Part shown: in pieces, positions 25,601 to 37,630 of the stretch | Layout: every line of letters begins with the position of its first letter | Position numbering within the stretch: the first letter of the stretch is position 1 | Source of the DNA: Bolinopsis microptera | Taxonomy: Eukaryota; Ctenophora; Tentaculata; Lobata; Bolinopsidae | Reading direction: 5' to 3' | Length of the DNA: 61,701 bases | NCBI RefSeq assembly: GCF_026151205.1 | Contig: NC_087080.1 | Location: forward strand, 5,375,096-5,436,796 | The notes under the pieces: generated by a model | Database searches by the model: none | The model's input: the letters and a program-made list of their open reading frames with translations, nothing else | Told to the model about the DNA's origin: nothing | Translations under genes and position numbers: made by a program

Positions 25601-28600
25601 GTTAGTCCCACATCCTTTACTCCACAGTAATTCCGTACTATTAATACCGCACAAACCTGCAGCGCCTCCTTACCTTCTACTACACTGTGCATTCTCTGCA
25701 ACTTCCGATTTGAGAAGGTCACGTGTCACCTTGTTAGACCACGTGATTGCCTCGTTAATAATAACGGTTACAATTCGCACCGCTGCAGACAGGCTGCATT
25801 GATTGGCTCGTTCTCCAGATAGCTTGATCACGTGACGGGTTCCTGTTAATGTAACTAGCTGTCTGTATCTCGCTCCAAATGTGCACGTGTGCAGAGAAAT
25901 TTGCACGTGTACAGAGAAATGTTACACGTGAGCTTAGTCGTGCTTGTACACACCTGTCTTTCTTTAATGCGTGTACCTGCTTTTATTAATTTCACCCCTA
26001 TTCGGACTATTTTTGCAGTAACAGCTGCGTATTTATATTTTGAAAGCTGATTCGTTTAAACCAATTATGTTAGGGCCCTATTTTCTGACTTGTTACTTTG
26101 ATTTGGTCGCAGCTGACAAGTTTCACGACAGTAAAATTTAACAACTATCTTGAGCTGCAAGGTTGTGTCGATTTTAAGTAATTTTGCGGATTGTTGCACT
26201 TTAGTACCGTATACATTCCCCGTTAGCCGTTCCATAATACAAACATTCTTTGACTTGATCTTGCTAACCGTGCATCTGCTCTACCCAAGCTATCTATTAA
26301 AGGTCATCATGAGTTCTTCCTAACGACTCTAAATCATGCTGTACTTCGATCAATCTCCGACAGTTGATCCAGTCACCCTCATCGTATCTATTATCCTTCA
26401 TGGGTTCATTGTTAGATGTTTGGATTACTGTCTCAGGTAGCTAAAGTAAAAGAATAAAGATAAAATAAGATACTCTGGCCCTCAAACTTACAAACATGCA
26501 AATCCGCGTCATAGAATTGATGATAATTTAAATTTATCTTCATGTTTGGAGGATAAATTACCAACACAAAGAATGATATCTTTTTCCATTTTCTGTTTTC
26601 TTATATTCTATTAAATTCCCCTAGACGGATCCAGAAGAAAGGATACGACGATAAGATGCCACCCCTACTCAAACAAGAGAAACATATCCTAGCTACATTG
26701 GCATCAGAACAGGAGGAGATAAGGAGACTTGCAGCAGTACAAAGAGCAGCTCAGGTAAGAAATATTTCCTTGTGTTTGAATACTTTTCTTTAGATACCAA
26801 ATCAGGCAGTAGAATAGCAACGAATGTAGCCTAATTTTATTTCAAGCACAAACCTTTCATGTTTAACAACACTTTGATATCGACTTTCCTCCCTTAATTC
26901 CTCCCTTAATTCCTCCTGTATTTGCAGGCAGAACGAAAGAAAATGTTGCTGCAACAACGTGAAATATCACACATCCAGGAGCGAACAGCAGCTTTCAGAA
27001 GGAAGATTAAATACGCTGAGGAGCATCCCACTGATTTTGAGGATGGTGTGTCCGATACGGACGCTTCTGAGTACACTAGGATCTTCTCAGAATATGGTGA
27101 GTTTGCAAAATTTCGGTAGTAAATTTAGTTTGAACTTAGTAATTTCCCCAATTTCCTGGTAGATTGAAATTAGTTATAACATGAGTTTGGACGCATTCTT
27201 GTTTATGTGTTTACCATGTATGTTTTTTAGTACCTTTTTCGCAAGGCTATACCCCTCTTTTCTAGATACAGACGTCAGCAGTGTTTATGAGGCAGATGAT
27301 ATGAAGATAAAATCCCTAACAGACTTTAACCAGAAGATACAGAAGGAGGGGGAGGAAGTCAGGAGACTCCTTGATTTGGCACTGTCAGAGAAACGGGAAA
27401 CTGAGAAGGTAAGGAGCAGAATGAAAATAGCTCACACAATTTAAAAGTTCGGGTTAAGGTTTTAATTTATTCTTTTAAGCATTAAAGTAATTTTTCTTTT
27501 TGAGGGCATTTAGAGTGCTTTCAGCTTTGGCACGATTTAGAGCAAAAACCTTTAAATTCAATTGCCGATAATAACCTTCACACTGAGAAATATTTAGCCC
27601 CGGCAACAGGTGAACTGGGCGGCATTTTTATTAACTGTAAAGTGTACATTACTAAGGACTTATGTAACCTACTATACAGTATTAATATTTTATACATCGT
27701 TGATCGTGCCTATTGTTATTGGGCCTCATGAGCATCTGTTAAGGGTCATAAAATAGTAACTTTATCATACTGATACAACTGTATGGGTATTATGAATAAA
27801 TTTGTGTCCATATGTTGTTGTATTCGAAATTGCTGTCGAAAACGTGACCACCAGGAAAATGTCACCGAAATTTCAGATGTAAGTTAAGATAAAATATTTC
27901 ACTTGAACTCTTTGATTGTGAAGATACCAAACTTTCAGTTTTCTTGACAAAAACCGGTGAGCTCGGGGGTCCGTTTGTTATCGTCTCTGTCACCGTTAAT
28001 AATGAGTTACACTTCCTCAGATCGAGCAAGAGTTTGGGCTATCCTCAACCTCTCGACTCCCCCACGGTATAACCCCTCTCAACGATACCAGTTCCACCCT
28101 CAAAGATGATCTTAATAACACTCTCAAATACTCGGAGGTAGAGTCCAGTACCCCTTATAGAGGACATGTCGGGCCTGTACCTGACTCCCCTGCTCTCTCT
28201 GTTATTGATCATGAACACAGTTCCCTCGAGGTAAGCGTCCTGGGTTATCACTCATTTCTTCTGTTGGATGTTTGGAATCTTTTTATGAGTTTTAGTCCAC
28301 ATCTAGCAAACTTATTTGAAGTTGAATCGTTCATTAGGTTTACAACAACCAGCTGACAACATTAAATAATAATTATTGTAGGAGTTGGAGGGTCGAATAC
28401 AGAACCTAAAGAGTGAGTTAAAGAGGAAGAAAGATGAAGCAAGGACGCTTCTAAAGAATCAGCAGCAGAAGAAAAAGCAAGCCCTTCGACAGCAGGAATT
28501 AAAACTCCGAAAACAAATTCAGGTTTGCTTAAGCTAGCTAATATTTTGTTGTTCGCCTTCACAAAGGAACATTTAAGCTCACCAAAGAGTAAAATTTGAT

Positions 28601-31600
28601 TCGTTTCATTTCAAACCTAACAAAACTCTCCTCCCATCAGACTGTTACAGACGTTATAGAGAAACAAAAGTCACAGATCTCCACAAAGCTCCGGCAACAC
28701 TCTCCCTCCCGTTCAGATCGAGGTGACTCCCCCGTCAAGCGCTCCCTGGTTAAAAGCCACAGTTCCCGGTCTGACCTCTCAATCTCTCCGGATAGTTCTA
28801 GAATAATCTCCATCACCTCGTCTCTCTCTGATAAGGATGTGACGGTTTCAGAGAAGAAGGAGGATGAGTATGTGTCAGAGTCTATAGGGAAATCTACTCA
28901 GTCTATCAGTGAGTCGGTGGAGCGGGAGAAAAAGACCGCGGCTACCACTCGCTCAGTTTCATCAGCCGTTTCGAGCAGGAAGCAAGATGACACTTCCAAC
29001 TCCATTTCAGAGGATCTGAGCAAGTTTTCTGAAGCTTCCTACCATAAACTGTTACCTAGTACCACTGAGTTAGACCCGGCAATACACCTTTCATTCCCTG
29101 AATTTGACAAATCACACGAGTCCATCAAAGCATCCGAGAACATCAAATCTATTGGGGAGCTAGAAGACAAAGACGACAGTATATCTGATAGACCCTCTAT
29201 ATTCTCTCTACAAGAAGTAGGTGATATTGTTGACGATGACAAGGCTCCATATAATGAGTCCCCTCAGCCTTCATTCCATCTCGAGGTAAAAGAGGTGCTG
29301 GAAGATCTATCTATCTCGTCTGGAAGCAGCATCAATGACAACACAGATGTCAGTATCAGCTCCTACAAGAATCTTTCCCACAGCAGGCTCAGTCAACCAA
29401 AAGATGATAGCATATCAGAGGAGATTTATGAGGCTTTAATTTCAGAGAAATCAAGCTATCACTCCAAATCCCTGTCAAAGAATCAGAGCCGATCTACCAA
29501 AGCGGACCACTCATCATCCAAATCAGACTCCAGTTCTCACCATAAAACCATATCAGAGAAGTTAGCAGAGCTGAACCTAGACGGTGGATCTCCAACTCTC
29601 AACAAGTTGACCTCTAAATCTTCTGTAAAACACAGTTACACTCTTTCGTTTGACGAGGGTGAAGATGTAGATGATGATAACGACGACTTCAAGTCCTTGC
29701 TCTCAGATATTGATGAGTCTCTGCACAAGTCTGCTGATATCATGTCCGCGGCCAAGTCCTCGTCGCCTGGTTTGGTCAACGTGGAGTTGGATGTAGCGGC
29801 TCTTACTCCTGTATATGGTAAACAGTTAAACATTCTTATCTTATTTACATAGCTATTTTTATTTCGCATATTTGCTCGATATTTTAACCTTTTTTATGTC
29901 AGCCTGTTCCGATTGATTGTGCTTTGGTGAATGAAAATGGATTGGCTGATATAATTGTCCAATAAGTTAACAATAGTAATAAGAGTAACTTGTTTGCAGC
30001 TGCTCCAGACTCCGTCTCTGCTTCCTCTAAAACTAAGGGATCAAAACAACAGACCCTAAGAGGAGAGCTGATGAAAACCTGCTCTATATCTACTGAAATT
30101 GAAACTGATCTGGAGAAGTCACCTCGTGTCGATAAATCACGTGACAAAAGTGAATCTTCAGAGAAATCACGTGGAATGTTCTCGAATTTGAGCGATATTT
30201 CTTCTCCTACTCCAGGTTAAAATAATTAAATCTCAAATTTTGAATTTTTGGAAATTGTCTTTTTAAGTAAATATCCACACTTATCTGAAATCATGGCCGT
30301 TTCAATAACCAAAAACAGATTCAGGAGACTCATACATTCCTTTACCAGGATCAAGCACAGACACCAGATCAACAACAAAACGACTCGACTCACCTGACCA
30401 AGTCCATTCCTCCTCCAAGTTCCCACTACAACCCACTCCCCCGCTCCCTCTCGCTCCCTCTCCAGCCAGCAAGTCGTCCCTCCTCCCTTCTCCCCCTAAA
30501 TCCCAACAAAGTGCTGGCAACCGGATTTTATCGGAGAGAAGTCAGAGCCTCCGACAGAGATCTTTTAAACCTCCATCTGTCCCAATTACTAGCGAGGTAG
30601 GTTATCTTGTAAAGTTATTAATTAAAATTGATTAATAGTCTTGTAACGTTCGCGTTAGTAATTAAACTTAATTAATGGTCATTAAATCGTTAAATTTTGA
30701 TTATGTCGCTTAATTGTGTACGTGAATATTAATAAACATGATGTTTCAAACTTCAAAGGGTTGATTGTTAATAAAAATAATGACAAATTAAAATAATGTA
30801 ATATTTCCGTACAATCCATAAATCTTTTTAATGCAGTTTTATTTTGAAAATTGGATCAACTCTCCGGGCTGCAGAGATGGTAAAACGTATTCATTTAACT
30901 TACAATCGTATTGGTAAACTTTTCTGTTCAAAACTTAATTGCATTTGCGAACAAAACTACAAAAACAGTAGTTCGGACAAAAACATTTGATGCTCACGCT
31001 TTGAATTGAATTAAACCATCAACCGTCCCACAGATATTTATAATTATTCAATCTCACTAGTTAATGATCGCTAATTAATTCATTATCTATATCTTGTAAT
31101 CGTATATCATATCCAACATACTTATTCTCAATAAACAAAGCTCTATCGCCACACAAACAAGCTTTACCCCACGTGACTTAAACTCCGTGTCACGTGTCCA
31201 ACATAGCACTAAAATAAACCAACATGTACATCCGCCCGGCTGTATATATATCTACACTCCTTATCCAGCTTTTTAATTGCCCACAATTACGAGCCTAGAT
31301 GATTATATTGATGTTACCGTGCTAACAATCAGTGCCTTTTTGCTCGATTAATACCTGCTCTTTGGTCTTGTGTTGATATCATCACAACTCAGTGAGCTGA
31401 ATGATACTTTGTTGTTAAACGAGGTGCCAGTTGGTTTGATGTGCAGATGTTTGTGTTGATAGGCCTATTTGTCCTTGTCTTCAGCTGCTCTTTAGTTTTA
31501 TCAGTTTACGAGTTCCAGAATACTCTCTTCCCTCCGACTGAGCTATAGGAAACCGCCTGTTAACTCAGAAACACACTCGCACAGAACGTCTCCCTGTAAT

Positions 31601-34600
31601 ATCCAGGAGCTAACTAAAGGAATCTTTATCATCTGAATGCAGCTCTTTACGAAATCAAACTCTCGAAAAAGATATATCTGCTCTCTGGGCTTCATTGGAG
31701 ATATAATATGGGTTGTATCTACTCCAATTTATTAACGGGTCAGACCGGTCCCATAATCTCGTACCGCCGGTTCCAAACAAGCCTTAACCGGACACGTCGT
31801 GTACCTGTTATAAAACAACCTGCCAGTTACCATGGTAACCCGGTGGGTGCTACCAACCCGTCAGCAGCCCTGTTTCCTGGGTTTGAGAGGGTTCCTTCTC
31901 TTCCTTTCAAATTACCGGTATGAGATGTTAGTGGGGGGGGGGGCGGGGGGGGGGGTGATCGTCATCTTGAGTGTCTTGTATAAAACATAATCTGCAGTAC
32001 TTGCAGATTATGTTTTATAGAAGACACTCTTGACTCTTATAGCTGTAATGAACCCAGGCCCAGGTAGTTGAGACTCTCTGTAAACAAGTAACTGTTTCCA
32101 CTAACCCATCCCTCTCAGATCGAAGAAGAGTTCTCAGTGGCAGATGAGACTGACATAGATCTAGACGATTTCTCTCAAGATGAAAAGAGTGAGGGTCAGG
32201 TTTCACTGAAACACGAACTAGCTCTTTCGAAGCATGACATGCCTCAGTCGAGACAAGAGTCCAAATCGGACGGGAGTGAGGCTTCGTTTTCGGCCAGCAA
32301 AACTATGTCAGAGTTGAAGGAGTTGATGTCTGAGCCATCAAAACGTTTCAGGAGTTCATCAGGTACTTCACTATTTTCAATTTCCGTTAAAATTGATGGA
32401 TTTTTGGACTTCCCCTTCCCCATTTGATCTAAAAACTTAGATAATCTTATCAAGACATATATTCATAGTTCCTGAAAACGATTTACACTGAACTATTTTA
32501 AAAGCTCCTGCTTAATAAACTTTTCGTATCATTTATATGTTTTAAACAACCCCCTCCAGAAAGTTTCTCAGTTCCTGTAACAGGTTTACTATTTTCTCAT
32601 CGACGACGATTAATTTATCTCTCCCTAGGATCCACAACTCCTGTACAAGGAGATCCTCTATCGCCTAAAAACGTAACATCTGACGAAGACGAGAGGACTA
32701 TATCAGAAAAAAGTGACCAAGATGTCATAACGGAGACACATAATACCTCAACACCACGTGAGATCTCCACAGAACCACGTGAGATCAGCACAGAACCACG
32801 TGACGAAGCGGGACAGCTTCCTGAGGAGCTTGTGCACGAGATGCTGCGCGCGGCGGTACAGAAGATGTTGAAGATTCGACAGAACAAGGTCCAGCGAGAG
32901 CTGAGCTCCTCTCCCAAATACACGGAGCGGTCCCCCACATCTCCCGAACAGGGGTCTCCAATTAGAGGAGGTGTGTTTTTTATATTTTATAACTTTGTGT
33001 TGGTAAAAATTTCACTTCTGCTTCAGCCCTTAGTGGTCGTTCACATAGTAAGATATTACTTTTTGGACAATTTTTACCCCCCCCCCCCCTCCGTTAAAGG
33101 AAGGATTTCTATTTTACTATCCTAAAAACCTTCAAATTACCTTTAATCGGACGCTCTCGTTCGATAAAACAATTTATTGTTTGGGACCATGTCAGGAAGT
33201 CAGGAAAGAAAAGCACATCAATTAGGGCATTGCAGACGAATGGCCTAACTTTGTGTTATACAATATAACGGGACTAAGTAAATCAAAGCGCAACATCAAC
33301 CGTAATGCTGATAGTAACCTTGTCTCAATACCATAAGCACGCCCTCAAGCATCACAGAATCAATTTCACTGCATACCATCTCAGTTACACTGCCAACAAT
33401 TCATCAGCAACAACGGCATGATGCTATGCGACTGATAACAGTCGTAAAAACAAAATTTTGGAATAGCTAGCTAGCTGTAGCTATGCGCCTGTTTCCACTC
33501 TAACAACTCCAAAAGTGCATTAATATGATAATTTCAACTTAACAATCATAAAGGCAACTTTATCTGTGCTCAGCTATGTTTTGTTCGATAAGCTCCATTT
33601 TAATCGTTTCAATAATATCTAATCTTGTGTGAGTTTTTCACTTGAGTAAACATTGGCTGGTTATACTTCGGGCCGGTCCCCAACAAAAAATATGCCGCAG
33701 AACCAGATTGACCATCTTTTTGTTCTCAGAACCCGCAATATTTAACGACACGCACCGAGACTCAGATTTGGAGAATGCTCTTGCGCTTGCTAGAAGTTGC
33801 ACCACCACAGAGGAGAGATCTACTGTAACCACTCCCGATGCTCTCCCTGCACCAAAGGTCAGATTAGAGCACTGTGGAATACATTTTATGTACCTTTTTT
33901 ACTTTTGTTGATCGAGTTTTTTCTTTGTAATATTTGATAATACTTTATTTGAATATTTTACTAAATCAAATTCTTGTTTTATTAACTAAACTTTCTTGAA
34001 TTAATTAACTAAACGTTGTTAAAAACTGGTTTAAAACAGATCACAGTACAAAACACGAGCTCCTCAACCCGAGAGTTGGCAGTAGCAGCAACCCGACACC
34101 TGGTCTCCTGTCTCCGGGACAAGAGACCCTGCACTCTGGACACACTCCAGCTCCAGGAGGAGTTCTCAGAGGATTTCAACCAGGAGGAGAGGAACCAGGG
34201 CAGGGTTTATCGGGAGTTAGTGGTTAATACCACGCTGGAGTGTTATCGGCAGATTGATCTGGAGTATAATCTCTCTGATAGGTAAATTGATATTTACTTT
34301 GTTTTGGCATTTAAGTTGAATACTGTGATCCCCTAAAATGTGTTTCACACTTTTTCAACTATGTTGTATTTTCTAAATGAGTTCTTTGTCATGTTCAAAT
34401 AATACAAATTAAGAGTAAAGTCATGATAGATTATATGCGTTGAATTAGAGCATTTTAAACAATGTGACTGATGTTTTAGGGACAGAGAAGAACTGCCGCC
34501 ATGGAAAGCAGCTATAAAACGACAACCTCGCCCCCATTGGATGAAGGGGCTGCCCAGCAGAGTTACCTTACATAACATTGAGGACTACCTACCTGATCTG

Positions 34601-35367
34601 GTGAGTGACGTCATACAAAAGATCACGTGACCTTTAGAAAACACGCAACAAAACTGATAACACACCTTTTCATTGCATTGCTCATTTTTTCCCAGCAAAT
34701 TTCGATTGGGCGCCAATCCTTTGCAGCTCGTAGCTTTGATTGCGATCTCAACAAGGTGTTATTCCACTGTTGATCTACCCCCTCTTGCAGGTGGTTCGAA
34801 TACTGGGACTTTCAGAGGACTGCAAACCCAGGAAATACCACAACATGGAGAGCATTCTAGCTCAGGTAAATAGTTTTAAGTCAAATTTCTCAAATAGTTA
34901 CCCAGGTAAATAGTTTAAAGTGACATTTCTCGAATAGTGATATTTTGTAGTATTCTGAAATGAAGTTGAGCGATGGGAGGAGTCCGAGAAACGATTGTTA
35001 CTTGAATGCCGTGAGAGAAAAGTAATTGTCATTCTCACGACACTTCGACAGTCCCTTATTTGAGTTGTCTTATATAGGCTGGATAAATTTGGTTGCTGAC
35101 TTGCTGTCACGTGACACTAGAAAGTTAACTCCTTAATTCTAGCATACATATTCTAGATATAATGATAAGGTACACGCTTCTGTTAGTAGTATTATTCTTG
35201 CCCTTTCTAATCTAATTCTGAACCAGGAAATTCGAGACGAGGAAGCGGAGTGGACGGATTACGACTCGGACGAGCTGGTCGTTAAATTCCGAATCGCTGA
35301 TTCCATATTCGAGAATTTATTAAGGGAAACCATGGCTGTTTTCTCAGCTATAGAGAGCAAATCATGA
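16625..35367 (+). CDS. CEP350: CEP350, centrosome-associated protein 350
   Basis: I traced 34 exons in unbroken phase (2410 aa): 16625-16634, 16901-16944, 17079-18307, 18488-18593, 18754-18836, 19142-19245, 19528-19651, 19857-20008, 20231-20385, 20519-20655, 20925-21090, 21419-21589, 21789-21932, 22184-22310, 23246-23380, 24046-24155, 24352-24577, 24926-25029, 25316-25470, 26625-26754, 26928-27096, 27266-27408, 28021-28230, 28382-28522, 28641-29817, 30000-30215, 30325-30596, 32119-32362, 32629-32970, 33730-33857, 34040-34281, 34480-34600, 34791-34865, 35227-35367. CEP350 anchors microtubules and stabilises centrioles and cilia. Family marks are TTSSWRQG (about 235), ARHYNPSDVQNYI (about 315), the block FTLEQVDHYM...HQKALLDLRQQAVKEKTNAKL (about 1110-1160), and a C-terminal helix EEAEWTDYDSDELVVKF. 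The human CAP-Gly domain was not found. An AG acceptor lies 13 nt before the ATG. The donor at 18308 (GTTTCT) is the weakest call. Confidence 0.9.
22430..22567. repeat. Long G-run/C-run hairpin in CEP350 intron 14
   Basis: A run of about 19 G (22430-22448) is followed by TCCAAGGGGAACTTTGGGGA. After a spacer the complement appears, ending in about 22 C (22546-22567). The arms pair over roughly 40 bp including the homopolymers, and the inner part repeats GGGGAACTTT. It could fold as a hairpin, or as G-quadruplex DNA on the plus strand and i-motif on the minus. Confidence 0.9.
24697..24800 (+). mobile_element. MITE family A, copy 1
   Basis: A 104-bp element, TTGTATCACG to CGTATGACAA, with terminal inverted repeats TTGTATCACG/TTGTCATACG. 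An internal GC-rich hairpin reads GCCGCGCAC...GTGCGCGGC. Flanked by the 8-bp direct repeat CGATTTAG (24689-24696 and 24801-24808). It lies in CEP350 intron 17. No coding capacity. Confidence 0.85.
25718..25930. promoter_or_regulatory. Cluster of six CACGTG palindromes
   Basis: Six copies of the palindromic E-box CACGTG fall in about 210 bp of CEP350 intron 19 (near 25720, 25741, 25829, 25883, 25904 and 25925). Two copies sit in a short tandem duplication, GCACGTGT.CAGAGAAAT. CACGTG binds bHLH factors of the MYC/USF type. The motif is frequent elsewhere in the window too, so a regulatory role is inference. Confidence 0.4.
30597..31707. other. 5' half of CEP350 intron 27, possible internal promoter region
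   Basis: This 1.5-kb intron is the longest in the gene. The segment before the alternative exon has no coding signal. It has two CACGTG motifs near 31173 and 31191 and a TATATATA stretch near 31242. Confidence 0.35.
31708..31917 (+). CDS. CEP350: Probable alternative first exon of CEP350
   Basis: An open 70-codon stretch starts with ATG at 31708 and ends exactly at a good donor (CCG|GTATGAG) in phase 0, the phase needed by the acceptor of the next exon at 32119. The encoded N-terminus is MGCIYSNLL, a textbook N-myristoylation context (MGxxxS) with cysteine 3 for palmitoylation, followed by a basic and aromatic stretch (YRRFQTSLNRTRR). Splicing would give a short CEP350 isoform of 70 new residues joined to the C-terminal exons. 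The nearest upstream acceptor-like CAG (31640-31642) gives another frame, so a cassette exon is less likely. No transcript support is available. Confidence 0.6.
31969..32029. repeat. 28-bp stem-loop in CEP350 intron
   Basis: Left arm GAGTGTCTTGTATAAAACAT continued by AATCTGCA, loop GTACT, and a right arm that is the reverse complement with one mismatch. It lies about 50 bp after the donor of the alternative exon and follows a G-rich tract (31932-31955). The stem is shorter than a typical animal pre-miRNA. Confidence 0.85.
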
Positions 35368-36339
35368 GGCAAATAGATATGGCCTAATGCGAATGGTTCA
35401 AAATTGTTAGTTTTTCTCATGACTATTCTAGACTGATCACTTGGTTGCTCCTTCTAATGCAATCCAATAATAGCAACGTGGAAGAGCACAAAGAATCACT
35501 GCTCACACACATGGAAAGAAACGGATCTTGCCTCCACTTTAGTAACAGCTTCATTTCATATTAAGTTAACTGTTTATATATTGTACAGAGCTTTCAGACG
35601 TTTTATTTATTATTTTTACGTGTTTCATGGCCATTTCTTGGAGTTGAACAGACTTCATTGTTCAGAAAACCAAATTGTTTTTTCTGAAATTTAGGTTAAA
35701 TTGTCCGTATAATATAGCGATAGGAGAGATTTCAAGTAATAACGTTAAATCCAGAATGAATGCACCTTTCAGAAATATTAGAAATGGTACATCGAGTTAT
35801 CCTAATTACTAAGTTGTAGTGATCGATTTAAGTTTATTTGATTTGCAAAGGTTAAAGGTTCTTTCAGATCATTATTATGTTTACATGCTTTTTGTTATTG
35901 TTAGACAAGCAACAAAAACAGAGGGGATATTTCAAAGTTGTCGTAAGTGACATTTTGCCACATTTACTATGTATATTGATATTTATGTTTACCTTTGATA
36001 CGATCAGAATTGTTCTCTTTAATTTAGTTGTAATTAATTAATAAATGGCCGTTACCGTGGGAAATTTTGTATCACGTCGTGACCCCCACGGTCGTTTCAC
36101 TATGGTGTTTCTACGATGCAGGGGGAGCCGCGCACTCGTGCGCGGCGGGTCATACAACGTATGACAAGGGAAATTAATGGAAAAATGGACAGTCTGTAAA
36201 ATTTTAATCTTGCTAGTAAAGTCAAAGAATACGATTAGTCCAACTGATCAGTTTTATTTGAACCGAATTGCAGGTCCATTACATAAAGCATTCAAAGTTA
36301 ATGTAATTTCAAGTATGGGTAAGGAAAATTTAGACTTTG
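35368..36339. other. CEP350 3' flank
   Basis: AT-rich 3' untranslated and intergenic sequence with an AATAAA near 36040. It contains MITE A copy 2 (listed separately). No gene was recognised. Confidence 0.45.
36067..36167 (+). mobile_element. MITE family A, copy 2
   Basis: A 101-bp element, TTGTATCACG to GTATGACAA, flanked by GGGAAATT (36059-36066 and 36168-36175). Nearly identical to copy 1, including the GCCGCGCAC hairpin, apart from a short deletion. Confidence 0.85.
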
Positions 36340-36429
36340 ACTTTAAACCCGTTATTTAGCCTGCTGTACTACGATAATCGCATAATATGTAATGAATAAA
36401 ACCTCTCTGAGTCTGTACCGTCAATCGTG
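36340..36429 (+). repeat. Left arm of a 3.2-kb-spaced inverted repeat
   Basis: The segment from TAGCCTGCTGTACTACGATA through CGCATAATATGTAAT, ATAAAACCTCTCTGAGTCTG and TACCGTCAATCGTGC reappears reversed at 39613-39705. Identity is very high except for a 12-bp insertion of CTA/GTA units in the right arm. It could be the terminal repeats of a large DNA element or an inverted duplication. Confidence 0.85.
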
Positions 36430-37070
36430 CTAATCTGAACCGGCCTACCTGGATTACCATCTACCTCTTCTTTTCCTCAATAATTAGAGTTAGACCGAGT
36501 TGTGCAAGAAATGTGATTTATTGTTATCATTTTAATGACGGATTTGTCTGTACTAGTAACCATAAGTCAAATAGGAAATCAGATAATAATGAGTGATTAT
36601 AGGTATGGCCACCATACTGCTGTGAAGAAGCCGTCTAGAACTAGAAGCCACCATATGGCTTCTGAAAGACCACCATACATTTGACCTCGAAGTTCTTTGT
36701 GGGTAGTATTTATCAATTTATTTCGCAACGAAACAGAACCTTTAAATTATATCGTTCTACCTTCGATACGGTAGTGCTCGAACTTTTTGCTTTGACTAAA
36801 GATTTAAATAGTACAACGATGCGCCAAAAACTGATTTAAACTGTCCGAGTAGGATAATCTATTTCTTAGGCTGATAATCGTCGAGACCATTAAATGATTA
36901 TATAGTTTATCTGCAGTGCGCAGCTGGTAAATTTTATTTTGAAATTGACTATTTTATGAAGGAAAATAATGCTTTTCAGTAAAATCGAAAATCAAAAATA
37001 TTAACAGTCCGGTTGCGATCATTCATCTATTACTTTATTATAGACAAAATCTGTCATTGTTAAGCAGGTC
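36430..37070. other. Intergenic stretch inside the inverted repeat
   Basis: No gene is recognised. A small cluster of CACCATA words and a 21-bp imperfect palindrome (AGAAGCCA...TGGCTTCT) lie at 36600-36680. Confidence 0.4.
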
Positions 37071-37222
37071 TTGTATCACGTTGTGACACCCACGGTCGTT
37101 TCACGATACAGGTGACGATACATTGTATCACGTTGCGACCCCCACGGTCGTTTCACTATCGTCCTGACGATACAGGGGGAGCCGCGCACTCCGTGCGCGG
37201 CGGGTCATACAACGTATGACAA
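37071..37222 (+). mobile_element. MITE family A, copy 3, with duplicated left end
   Basis: A 152-bp element flanked by AGCAGGTC (37063-37070 and 37223-37230). The left part (TTGTATCACGTTG...ACGGTCGTTTCAC) occurs twice in tandem, so it is either an internal duplication or a nested insertion. The right half is standard. Confidence 0.8.
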
Positions 37223-37246
37223 AGCAGGTCATAGTCCGGCATAACT

Positions 37247-37375
37247 TTGTAGCGCGATGCACTACTGGGTCGCGCCGCGCATCAAATAATTCTTCTCGCA
37301 ACCAATCTTCGGTAGATCGGCGAGATGCACCACTGTGCCTCACCGAGCTGCGAAGGATTGACATCGTGAATCAAG
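37247..37375 (+). mobile_element. MITE family B, copy 3
   Basis: A 129-bp element, TTGTAGCGCG to GTGAATCAAG, flanked by GCATAACT (37239-37246 and 37376-37383). It carries an extra 30-bp segment (TCTTCGG...CACCGAGCTG) relative to copies 1 and 2. It lies 24 bp from MITE A copy 3. Confidence 0.8.
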
Positions 37376-37630
37376 GCATAACTGTGCAGACGTTTGTGTT
37401 TGTGGATTACTTGTGGAATATAGTATCTAAAATAATAACTTGACGATTAGAAAATGACTCATCCTGCATCTGCGGCAATGTCTTGGATCGGCACAGTCAG
37501 AATTGAGCACAAGGTTTTTTGTTTGTTGTTTAGTACCGCAATATTAACTAAGATTTGGTGAATAATATATATTTTATTTTGACCCGTGATGGTTGTAAAC
37601 CAATTTTCAAAATTATTTATTGGGTGTACT

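Noticed and set aside
31640-31917. The MGC exon as an internal cassette exon of CEP350
   Set aside because: The nearest acceptor-like CAG places the exon in the wrong frame, so an alternative first exon fits better.
31969-32029. microRNA precursor
   Set aside because: The stem is only about 28 bp with a 5-nt loop, and there is no evidence of Drosha/Dicer-type geometry; retained only as a hairpin.
36177-36359. 60-codon frame near the inverted repeat
   Set aside because: No homology recognised; it abuts a MITE and overlaps the repeat arm.
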